Of a DNA stretch of 64,000 nt, positions 56,335-64,000 are shown in pieces. Numbering within the stretch: position 1 is the stretch's first letter; each line of letters opens with the position of its first letter. The notes beneath the pieces are model-generated. The model searched no databases and was not told the DNA's origin. It saw only the letters and a list, made by a program, of their open reading frames with translations. The stretch covers positions 30,769 through 94,768 of the forward strand of contig NZ_SOFY01000074.1 of assembly GCF_004402595.1 (NCBI RefSeq). Reading direction: 5' to 3'. The stretch is from Cryobacterium shii (GTDB lineage: Bacteria > Actinomycetota > Actinomycetes > Actinomycetales > Microbacteriaceae). Position numbers and translations under genes: made by a program.

Positions 56335-56610
56335 CTACTCCTTGTTCTGTCGTGCCTCGCGTGCGCGGCGCAGTCCGGTCATCACCATCAGGGCGATGAT
56401 CAGGACGAACCCGATTGGCAAGCCGAAAAGCGGCAAGGCGAGTATCAACGGCCAGACCCCCTGGCCGAATCCGTTGTTCGCTCCAGCCCCGACTGCGGTG
56501 CCGATGATGACGGCAAGGAAAGCGAGGATGGACAGACCCACCACACCCGCAACCATGTAAGCAAGGATGCGTTCGAGCCGGCTGGCGGCTTGTGGAGTTT
56601 GATTGGTCAC
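56335..56610 (-). CDS. Small two-helix membrane protein
   Basis: A 91-residue protein with two transmembrane helices (about 18-42 and 54-78) joined by a Gly/Asn-rich loop (GAGANNGFGQG) and a basic C-terminus (LRRAREARQNKE). Similar proteins are often labelled multidrug-transporter subunit without evidence. GTG start. It ends 2 bp before the helicase-associated gene, so heads that operon; any functional link to DNA repair is unproven. Divergent from the second cold-shock gene. Confidence 0.75.
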   Translation of the reverse strand: MTNQTPQAASRLERILAYMVAGVVGLSILAFLAVIIGTAVGAGANNGFGQGVWPLILALPLFGLPIGFVLIIALMVMTGLRRAREARQNKE

Positions 56611-56702
56611 AGTCCCAAGGATACGGGCAGGGACCGGCGCAACCGAATATGCTGGGTGCGGTCGGCGCGCATCCCGCGCGCCCGGAATCCAGCGAGGTCC
56701 AG

Positions 56703-57083
56703 ATGCCCACCGGCAAGGTCAAGTTCTACGACGAGGAGAAGGGTTTCGGCTTCATCACCTCTGATGAAGGCCACGAGGTCTTCCTCCACGCTTCTGCGCT
56801 GCCCGCCGGAGTAACGGTCAAGGCAGGAACCAAGCTCGAATTCGGGATCGCCGACGGCAAGCGCGGAGCGCAGGCCCTGTCGGTTCGGATCATCGAGGCC
56901 CCGCCGAGCCTGGCCAAGCTCAGCCGCAAGCCGGCTGACGACATGAACATCATCATCGAAGACCTGGTGAAGCTGCTCGACGGCATCGGCGCCAGCCTGC
57001 GACGCGGCCGCTACCCGGACAGCGCGCACAGCCACAAGATCGCCGCCATGCTGCGCAAGGTCGCGGAGGAACTCGATGCCTGA
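56703..57083 (+). CDS. Cold-shock protein with C-terminal extension
   Basis: A 126-residue protein: cold-shock domain (1-66; [16 protein letters not shown] with RNP1, EVFLHASAL with RNP2) plus a ~60-residue helical extension (IIIEDLVKLLDGIGASLRRG, HKIAAMLRKVAEELDA). The extended form is common in actinobacteria next to DUF3027 (CspB-like). The ATG at 56703 has GAGGT 4 nt upstream; a 37-residue longer ORF was rejected. Overlaps the DUF3027 gene by 8 nt. Confidence 0.92.
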   Translation: MPTGKVKFYDEEKGFGFITSDEGHEVFLHASALPAGVTVKAGTKLEFGIADGKRGAQALSVRIIEAPPSLAKLSRKPADDMNIIIEDLVKLLDGIGASLRRGRYPDSAHSHKIAAMLRKVAEELDA

Positions 57084-57663
57084 GGCCGTCGCTGACGCTC
57101 GGCTCCTGGCCGCCGTCGACCAGGCCCGCGCCGCGCTCCTCGAGATCACCCCGGCCGATACCGTCGGCGAACCGCTCGGCCACATCGTCGAGGGCGAACA
57201 CGTCCTGTCGCTGCTGTTCGACTGCAACCTGCCCGGCTACCCGGGCTGGCGCTGGACGGTCAGTCTCTCCCGTGTGGACGAGGACTCGGAGCCCAGCGTT
57301 CTCGAAGCCGAGCTCACGCCGGGCGACGACGCGCTGATCGCGCCGGAGTGGGTGCCGTGGTCTGACCGGCTCGCCGACTACCGCACGGCTCAGGAACTCG
57401 CCGCTGCCGTGGCCGCGGCCGAGACGCTCGACCTGGACGACGAGGACGAAGACGACCTCGACGAAGACGAAGACGAGTCCGACGAGGACGACCTCGACGA
57501 TGAGGAAGACGACGAAGAAGACCGCGGCGAGGATGTCCTGGACGGGATCGACTTCGGTGAGGGCCTAGCGGCGCCGCACCTGAACCCAGACGAGTCCGGC
57601 GAGGCCGAGGCCGAGGCCGATGACGGCGCACCAGAGCCACCAGCCGAGCCCGGCCGCCACTAG
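57076..57663 (+). CDS. DUF3027 protein with acidic tail
   Basis: A 195-residue protein of unknown function. The conserved core (about 1-120; HIVEGEHVLSLLFDCNLPGY, GWRWTVSLSRVDEDSE, LIAPEWVPWSDRL) is followed by a strikingly acidic run of about 35 residues (125-160, nearly all Asp/Glu). It overlaps the cold-shock gene by 8 nt and is translationally coupled. The last 99 nt overlap the convergent DUF2530 gene, so the C-terminal 32 residues are encoded antisense to another protein. Confidence 0.9.
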   Translation: MPEAVADARLLAAVDQARAALLEITPADTVGEPLGHIVEGEHVLSLLFDCNLPGYPGWRWTVSLSRVDEDSEPSVLEAELTPGDDALIAPEWVPWSDRLADYRTAQELAAAVAAAETLDLDDEDEDDLDEDEDESDEDDLDDEEDDEEDRGEDVLDGIDFGEGLAAPHLNPDESGEAEAEADDGAPEPPAEPGRH

Positions 57664-57798
57664 CTCCGCACGGAACACGAACGCCAGGGCGACGGCGAGG
57701 AGCCAGCCTGCGGAGCCCGCAAGGAAAGCCTTGCGGGCATCCGTTCGGGCAGGCAGCGGATCGGGCCGTCGTTCACTGTCCTTCAGCCAGATCCGCAT
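57565..57798 (-). CDS. DUF2530 small membrane protein
   Basis: A 77-residue protein with two transmembrane helices (about 24-46 and 50-72) and a basic end (VQVRRR). The RTDARKAFLAGSAGWLLA and WWLWCAVIGLGLGLAGL pattern is DUF2530. It lies 7 bp downstream of serC on the same strand. Its 3' 99 nt lie antisense to the DUF3027 gene. The ATG at 57798 was chosen; upstream extension enters serC. Confidence 0.8.
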   Translation of the reverse strand: MRIWLKDSERRPDPLPARTDARKAFLAGSAGWLLAVALAFVFRAELVAAGLGWWLWCAVIGLGLGLAGLVWVQVRRR

Positions 57799-57805
57799 GC
57801 CGGGA

Positions 57806-59828
<2,023 letters not shown>

Positions 59829-59973
59829 GGAGGCGTCCCACAGGCCAACTTCCGGTCGACGGGCCCGGATCAAGACGCCTTTCTCTCCCATCTCTTGCCT
59901 CGGTACTCACACGCGCCCAGCGCATTGGATGGGGCAACTACCTAGTGTTGTCGAGGCGCCGGAGGTAAACACT

Positions 59974-60831
59974 TTGGCTGCATTAGGTAATAAATCATTG
60001 CGTCGAGCCCGAAACTCGACGTCCGGCACCATCGACAGGGTCCACTCGGAGCTCGGCCTCTACCAGCCTCCCGCTCCCCGTCCAAAATCGCGTTCCCGCC
60101 GCCGGGGCGCGGTGGCGAACATCATCTTCATGACCTTGGCCAGCGGTTTGGTCGCGACCATGGCCCTCCCCGCCTACGCGTTCGCGCCGGCATCGGAGGG
60201 CGACCAGTTCGGGGCGAGTGCCGCGACCGAGCTGACGAAGTCCGGCGCCCAATCCGTGGAAGTCACGGACCAGGCCAACACGATCACCGTGGCTCGCGAC
60301 GGTTTCTCGGCCACCAGCACCGAGGAGCTGGCGGCTTCGAAGGCGGCCACGAAGGCCGTCGCGGATGCCGCTGCGGCCGCCGCAGCGGCAGAGGCTAGCC
60401 GTCAGGCAGCCGCCGCGGCCATGACGACCTACGCGGCCTCTTATACCGGGCCCTCGACCGCCGACTATCTTGCGGCCCCGGCGCACCCGAGCTTCGATCT
60501 CGCATCCGTCTACGGCGTCGCCTCGCAGTACCAGGGCGTTCCCTATGTCTTCGGCGGGGCGACACCGGCCGGTTTCGACTGCTCCGGGTTCGTCATGTAT
60601 GTCTACGCGCAGTTCGGCGTGTCCCTGCCGCACTCCTCCACCGGGCAGGGCGCCGTCGGAACTCGGATCTCCCTGGCCGAGGCCCAGCCGGGAGACTTGG
60701 TTATCATGGACGGCCACGACGGGTTCTACGCCGGCAACGGCAACATCCTGCACGCGCCCTATGAGGGCGCGTCGGTGCGCGTGCAGCCGATCTGGACCAG
60801 CTCGTACTACATCGTGCGGCTCGGCATCTGA
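59974..60831 (+). CDS. Secreted NlpC/P60 peptidoglycan endopeptidase
   Basis: Cell-wall hydrolase of 285 residues cleaving peptide stems. A 44-residue basic cytoplasmic N-terminus precedes a signal-like helix (about 45-68, ending LPAYAFAP), then a module with TVARDGFSATSTEEL (105-119), an alanine-rich helix (about 120-150) and the NlpC/P60 domain with Cys203 (DCSGFVMYVYAQFG) and His248 (GHDGFYAGNG). Start is TTG at 59974, because GGAGGT lies 7 nt upstream; the ORF from 59827 is too long. Shares architecture with the CHAP protein at 61805. Confidence 0.92.
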   Translation: MAALGNKSLRRARNSTSGTIDRVHSELGLYQPPAPRPKSRSRRRGAVANIIFMTLASGLVATMALPAYAFAPASEGDQFGASAATELTKSGAQSVEVTDQANTITVARDGFSATSTEELAASKAATKAVADAAAAAAAAEASRQAAAAAMTTYAASYTGPSTADYLAAPAHPSFDLASVYGVASQYQGVPYVFGGATPAGFDCSGFVMYVYAQFGVSLPHSSTGQGAVGTRISLAEAQPGDLVIMDGHDGFYAGNGNILHAPYEGASVRVQPIWTSSYYIVRLGI

Positions 60832-60859
60832 GCGCAGGTGAACGTTCCGTAACACCTCG

Positions 60860-60899
60860 CACATTCGGCGCAGCACCCTATCGGGCTGTGCCGAATGTG
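60860..60899 (+). terminator. Terminator after the NlpC/P60 gene
   Basis: Perfect 10-bp stem CACATTCGGC (60860-60869) / GCCGAATGTG (60890-60899) with an inner imperfect CAGCACCC/GGGCTG extension. It lies 28 bp after the stop codon. There is no U-run. Confidence 0.65.
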
Positions 60900-60974
60900 A
60901 GTTAACCTGATGCTCTGATGTTCTGCGAGTTGTCGGGAGAGCCAATGCGTGAGCGGCGCACGATTCACACCATG

Positions 60975-61086
60975 GATCTGCGCTGCCGCTTCGCGCCGCG
61001 GCAGATCAGTCACACAACACTGAGTTGCGCGTGTCCCGGACACGCCGCTGCCTGCGGGGCGCCGTCCGAGTGACGACGCCCCTTTT
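60975..61086 (+). ncRNA. Candidate structured RNA with terminal hairpin
   Basis: The 337-bp gap 60832-61168 holds no gene. After the NlpC terminator come three hairpins: GATCTGC/GCAGATC (60975-61007), GCGTGTCC-C-GGACACGC (61029-61045), and an 11-bp stem GGGGCGCCGTC/GACGACGCCCC (61056-61082, one mismatch) ending in TTTT like an intrinsic terminator. No promoter was fixed. It may be a small RNA or an attenuating leader of the HNH gene that begins at 61169. Confidence 0.35.
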
Positions 61087-61168
61087 GTGTATCTGCTCGC
61101 TCCCTTCTCGCTGACAGAAGACAGTTCGAATGGCTGGAAGCCGTCCAGCCCTTTTCGAAAGGGAACGC

Positions 61169-61666
61169 ATGCGAACACTGGTCCTCAACGCGGGGTACGA
61201 GCCCCTTGCCGTGGTGTCATTCAAAAGGGCGCTCGTGCTGGTGATGAATCAGAAGGCCACGATCGTGCAGGCCGAGGAGGGGCATCCGGTCTGCGCGGCC
61301 TCCGGCACCTGGGAGCGGCCCAGCGTCATCCTGCTCACCCGTTACGTCCGCATCCCGCGGTCCAGGGCCGTGCCGGTCAGTCGCCGCGGCGTGCTGCGCC
61401 GGGATGACCACCGCTGCGGTTACTGCGGGAAGACGGCCAGCACGATCGATCATGTGCAGCCCCGCTCGCGCGGAGGCCGTGACAGCTGGGACAACCTGGT
61501 GGCCTGCTGCCTGCGCTGCAACAACCTCAAAAGCGACCGCACCCCGGGCGAGATGGGCTGGAAACTCCTGTTCGCCCCGCGGATGCCGCTGGGCACGACC
61601 TGGGTGGTGCGCGGCGCGGAGCGGCCGTTGCCGCAGTGGGACGAGTACCTCGCGCCTGCAGCGTGA
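61169..61666 (+). CDS. HNH endonuclease-like protein
   Basis: A 165-residue protein with a C-terminal HNH nuclease domain: zinc pair CGYC (CGYCGK), catalytic IDHVQPRSRGGRDSWDNLVA and second pair CLRC (CCLRCNNLKSD). The N-terminal half (MRTLVLNAGYEPLAVVSFKR) is the conserved partner segment of a broadly distributed actinobacterial HNH family, thought to be chromosomal rather than a homing nuclease. AAAGGG lies 5 nt upstream of the ATG. The target is unknown. Confidence 0.92.
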   Translation: MRTLVLNAGYEPLAVVSFKRALVLVMNQKATIVQAEEGHPVCAASGTWERPSVILLTRYVRIPRSRAVPVSRRGVLRRDDHRCGYCGKTASTIDHVQPRSRGGRDSWDNLVACCLRCNNLKSDRTPGEMGWKLLFAPRMPLGTTWVVRGAERPLPQWDEYLAPAA

Positions 61667-61707
61667 CGGCCGAACGATCGCCGATTGCCGAAGCTTGAAT
61701 CTCGAAT

Positions 61708-61760
61708 GTAACGGTGATGTAACGCCGCAGGGTGACTTCTCGGCCCCGTTCCCCTAGTGT
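61708..61760 (+). promoter_or_regulatory. Direct repeat and promoter of the CHAP gene
   Basis: GTAACG-N5-GTAACG (61708-61724, exact, 11-nt period) followed 7 nt later by -35 GTGACT (61732-61737), a 17-bp spacer and -10 TAGTGT (61755-61760). The predicted leader is about 37 nt. Same layout as the NlpC/P60 promoter. The repeat resembles MtrA-type GTAAC sites. Confidence 0.6.
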
Positions 61761-61804
61761 GGTGGAGTGCCGACCTCGACTTCGGCCCTGTAGAGGATCA
61801 TCTT

Positions 61805-62827
61805 TTGCCCCATCCCGGCGTACCCGGCAGTCCTGGTCCTTCAGCGAACCCCGTTCCCGTGCTCTCACGCCGGGAATTCCGCGCACGGCGCGAGGCTGCG
61901 GCGGCCGAGGCAGACGCGGCCGTTGCCGTTGGTGGCGCTCCTGTTCCCATCCCTGTCCCGGCCACGGATCCTCTGTTGTCGGTGTCGTCTCCCGGGGCGG
62001 ATGTGGCCGCGATCGTGTCCCAGCCCCGTCTTCGTCAGCCGAAATCCCCGCCTCCCGCCGCGAAGGCACCCACCCGGCCAGCGCGCGCGTCGCACCGCCG
62101 CAGCCCGCTGAGGATCGCCGTGACGCTGCTGGCGATCCCCGGACTGTTCCTCACCGCGGGACTGCCCGCCTACGCCTTCTCTCCCGGAACAGGCGAGGGC
62201 AGCAGCATCGCCTCCGCTCATGCGCGGGCAACCCAGGACGCCCAGGGCGTCACCGTGGACGCTAGTGCGGTCGCGGTCACGGTCGCCCGGGACAGCTTCA
62301 CCGCCACCTCGACGGAAGAACTCGCCGATCGGGCGGCCGAAGCCCTGTCCGCCCAGAAGGCCGCGGATGCGGCCAAGTCGGTTGCGGCCAACTTCGCGGT
62401 GTACGGCGTGCGGACGGAAGGCGACGACTACCCCTGGTTCGACCAGGCACCCGACACCCAGGGTGGCGGACTGTCACCCCTCGGCTATTACTACCGCGAA
62501 TGCGTGGACTTCGTGGCCTGGCGTCTCAACCGGGATGCCGGCGCGACCAGCGCGCCGTGGGCCTGGACCTGGGGCTCCCTGACGCCCGGCGGCGGTGACG
62601 CGAGCAGCTGGTCCAGCGCCTGGTCGAACCATGGCTGGGCCACCGGCAAGACCCCCGTCGTCGGTGCGGTCGCCTGGTTCACGTACAACCACGTCGCCTA
62701 TGTGCAGTCGATCAACGCCAACGGTTCCGTCGTGCTCGAGGAGTACAACTGGATGGGCAGCCACGCCTACCACACGCGCACGGTGTCGGCCAGCGAGGTC
62801 CCGAAGTTTCTCTACCCGCCCGCCTAG
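61805..62827 (+). CDS. Secreted CHAP-domain amidase/endopeptidase
   Basis: Peptidoglycan hydrolase of 340 residues. A long Pro/Ala-rich N-terminus (about 1-100) precedes a signal-like helix (about 102-124, ending LPAYAFSPG), then a module with TVARDSFTATSTEEL (159-173) and a CHAP domain with Cys233 (YRECVDFVAWRL), His296 (YNHVAYVQSI) and the acidic VVLEEYNWMG segment. Start is TTG at 61805 with AGAGGA about 7 nt upstream. It shares its N-terminal module and promoter design with the NlpC/P60 gene. Confidence 0.9.
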   Translation: MPHPGVPGSPGPSANPVPVLSRREFRARREAAAAEADAAVAVGGAPVPIPVPATDPLLSVSSPGADVAAIVSQPRLRQPKSPPPAAKAPTRPARASHRRSPLRIAVTLLAIPGLFLTAGLPAYAFSPGTGEGSSIASAHARATQDAQGVTVDASAVAVTVARDSFTATSTEELADRAAEALSAQKAADAAKSVAANFAVYGVRTEGDDYPWFDQAPDTQGGGLSPLGYYYRECVDFVAWRLNRDAGATSAPWAWTWGSLTPGGGDASSWSSAWSNHGWATGKTPVVGAVAWFTYNHVAYVQSINANGSVVLEEYNWMGSHAYHTRTVSASEVPKFLYPPA

Positions 62828-62866
62828 GGCTCTCCTCGCGCCACCTCTTCTCGGCTCGGCCTTTCG

Positions 62867-62931
62867 CCGCCGAGCCGTGAGTTGCGCCCCTTTTTCGCGC
62901 CCGGAGAGGGTCCGAACTCACGGCTCGGCGG
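62867..62931. repeat. Intergenic palindrome, family B, copy 3
   Basis: Arms CCGCCGAGCCGTGAGTTGCG (from 62867) and the reverse complement of CCGCCGAGCCGTGAGTTCGG (to 62931), nearly the same as copy 2. It lies 39 bp after the CHAP stop and is the only family B copy between genes of the same direction. Confidence 0.9.
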
Positions 62932-63075
62932 GCTGTCGGGCCCGGTTTTGCGGCGCCTCACCGACCGGGGAATCCCACGAGTAACACCAGCCTCATTCGT
63001 AACTATCTGCGAAATACTTTGGTAAATAGTTGAGATAGTCTCGACACCACGTACGCTTTTTGCTAAAATCGGGGC

Positions 63076-64000
63076 ATGGCAGGAGCATCCGCACCGCAGT
63101 CACCGGCCGCCCCGGCAGAGGCGGCAGATTCACCTGCGCAGCTGATCCGGCAAGTCGCCTTGGCCCTCGCCACTGTCCTTGACGACATCACGTTATCGCT
63201 ACTCACTGACACGGGCGCCCTGGCCGTCCTTGGCGCGGTGGAGCAGCTCGGCCGCCGGGTCGACGCGGCCAGGGTGGCCACGGCGACGGATGTCGCGGAC
63301 CGCTCCCGCAGCATCCTCGGCCACGACTCCCTGGCCTGGAAGCAGGGGGCCAGCAACGGCGTCGACCTGATCACGCGCCTCACCCGGGTCTCCGCCCGCG
63401 AAGCGAACCGGCGTGTGCGCCTCGGCGGCAACGTCTCGGATCGCCGGACCGGCACCAGCATGCTGCCCCCGTACTACCCGACCGTCGCCGCGGGACTGAC
63501 CGCGGGCGACCTGGGTGTCGACGCGGCCGAGGCCATCGTCACGGCCCTCGACAAGGTCAGCCCGAGCGTCGCCCCGGACGACCTCCTGACCGCGGAACGT
63601 GCGCTGGTCGCCGCCGCTACCGGTGCCATCACCGAAGAAACAGCGGGGCTGCCGGGGGAGGGGTTCGCGTTCCCCGCGGACCTGATCCGGGGCATGGCCG
63701 TTCAGTGGCAGGCGCGCCTCGACCCCGACGGCACCGCCCCGAACGAAGACGTCGCCGAGCCGCGCAGCACCGTCGGGTTCGGCCTGCTCAGGGACGGCCT
63801 CTACCCCTTGCGGGGCGCCGTCACGGCCGAGCTGCGCGGCATCATGAACGGCATCTTCGACACCTACCTCTCCGCTCATGCGGCGCCCGCGTTCCCGAGC
63901 GCGGAGGAGCAGGCGCTGATGGACTCCGGGGAACTCATCCCGGGTTCCGAGGCCGCCGCCCTGAGCGATGATCGGAACGGCGGTGAGAAGCGTGCGGACA
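63076..64000 (+). CDS. DUF222 (HNH endonuclease-type) protein, 3' end outside window
   Basis: An open frame from the ATG at 63076 to the window edge (308 codons, no stop). It encodes an Ala-rich start, then DUF222: AVLGAVEQLGRRVDAARVAT, a DVADRSRSILGHDSLAWKQG segment, LITRLTRVSAREANRRVRLG and TVAAGLTAGDLGVDAAEAIV. In actinobacteria DUF222 usually precedes a C-terminal HNH nuclease domain, which would be beyond the edge. The 70 bp before the ATG are AT-rich for this genome and hold TTTTTGCTAAAATCG. These genes are often multicopy. Confidence 0.85.
   Translation, partial: MAGASAPQSPAAPAEAADSPAQLIRQVALALATVLDDITLSLLTDTGALAVLGAVEQLGRRVDAARVATATDVADRSRSILGHDSLAWKQGASNGVDLITRLTRVSAREANRRVRLGGNVSDRRTGTSMLPPYYPTVAAGLTAGDLGVDAAEAIVTALDKVSPSVAPDDLLTAERALVAAATGAITEETAGLPGEGFAFPADLIRGMAVQWQARLDPDGTAPNEDVAEPRSTVGFGLLRDGLYPLRGAVTAELRGIMNGIFDTYLSAHAAPAFPSAEEQALMDSGELIPGSEAAALSDDRNGGEKRAD

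Noticed and set aside
60836..60856. PHO-box-like pair (GTTCACCTGCG preceded by GTTACGGAAC) after the NlpC gene
   Set aside because: The spacing is 10 rather than 11 nt, the first unit is weak, and no gene start lies downstream in that direction.

Overview
The window is one continuous chromosomal segment of a high-GC Gram-positive actinobacterium. Mycothiol synthase (mshD), GlnR, CarD, SenX3/RegX3, SigK/RskA, IdeR, a WXG100 protein and several DUF families typical of Actinomycetota (DUF3027, DUF2530, DUF3263, DUF4032) all point there. The best guess is Microbacteriaceae (Cryobacterium/Leifsonia-like); genus is an inference from overall protein character, not proven by a marker gene. I see no prophage, integrase, IS transposase, CRISPR array or rRNA operon. 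Most of the segment looks like core genome.

Layout: 1-4.5 kb is a galactose locus (galK-galT, divergent DeoR regulator, galM) with a clear palindromic operator. 4.5-9.8 kb is an amine-use locus: APC permease, FeaR-like AraC regulator, TetR regulator and copper amine oxidase with an intact active site. 9.9-16.8 kb holds a DUF445 membrane protein, a hexapeptide beta-helix protein, a Kef-type exchanger, tRNA-Lys, SigK/RskA and a PabC-like PLP enzyme. 16.9-25.9 kb is a phosphate block (pstSCAB, mutT1-like, ppk), then mshD and glnR. 26-29 kb carries small membrane proteins, a nitrobindin-like protein, YgfZ and gpmA. 29.1-31.8 kb is phoU divergent from senX3-regX3. 31.9-39.6 kb includes carD, ispDF-cysS-rlmB, a DUF4032 kinase-like protein and an MsiK/UgpC-type sugar ATPase. 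39.8-46.7 kb includes a DsbA-like thioredoxin, tRNA-Thr, a nitroreductase, msrB, two small or membrane proteins, cspA, a DUF3048 lipoprotein and groEL behind two CIRCE elements. 46.8-52.7 kb has a solitary WXG100 protein, a two-component system and a ferredoxin-reductase/FolP2-like/RibD-like operon. 52.7-59.7 kb has an XPB helicase with its helicase-associated partner, a second cold-shock protein, DUF3027, DUF2530, serC and ideR. 59.8-64 kb has two secreted peptidoglycan hydrolases of different fold (NlpC/P60 and CHAP), an HNH nuclease and the start of a DUF222/HNH protein that runs off the window.

Phosphate control links distant parts. A PHO-box-like repeat precedes pstS, and four 11-nt-phased repeat units lie between phoU and senX3-regX3. 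The two wall hydrolases look co-regulated: the same promoter architecture, an 11-nt-period direct repeat upstream of it, TTG starts, and a shared N-terminal module.

The least explained material is non-coding. Two families of long intergenic palindromes occur in three copies each, almost all between convergent genes. There are also several structured leader or small-RNA candidates (14150-14229, 19817-19883, 60975-61086). Starts were moved from the longest ORF wherever a ribosome binding site, a neighbour overlap or a family N-terminus favoured another codon.
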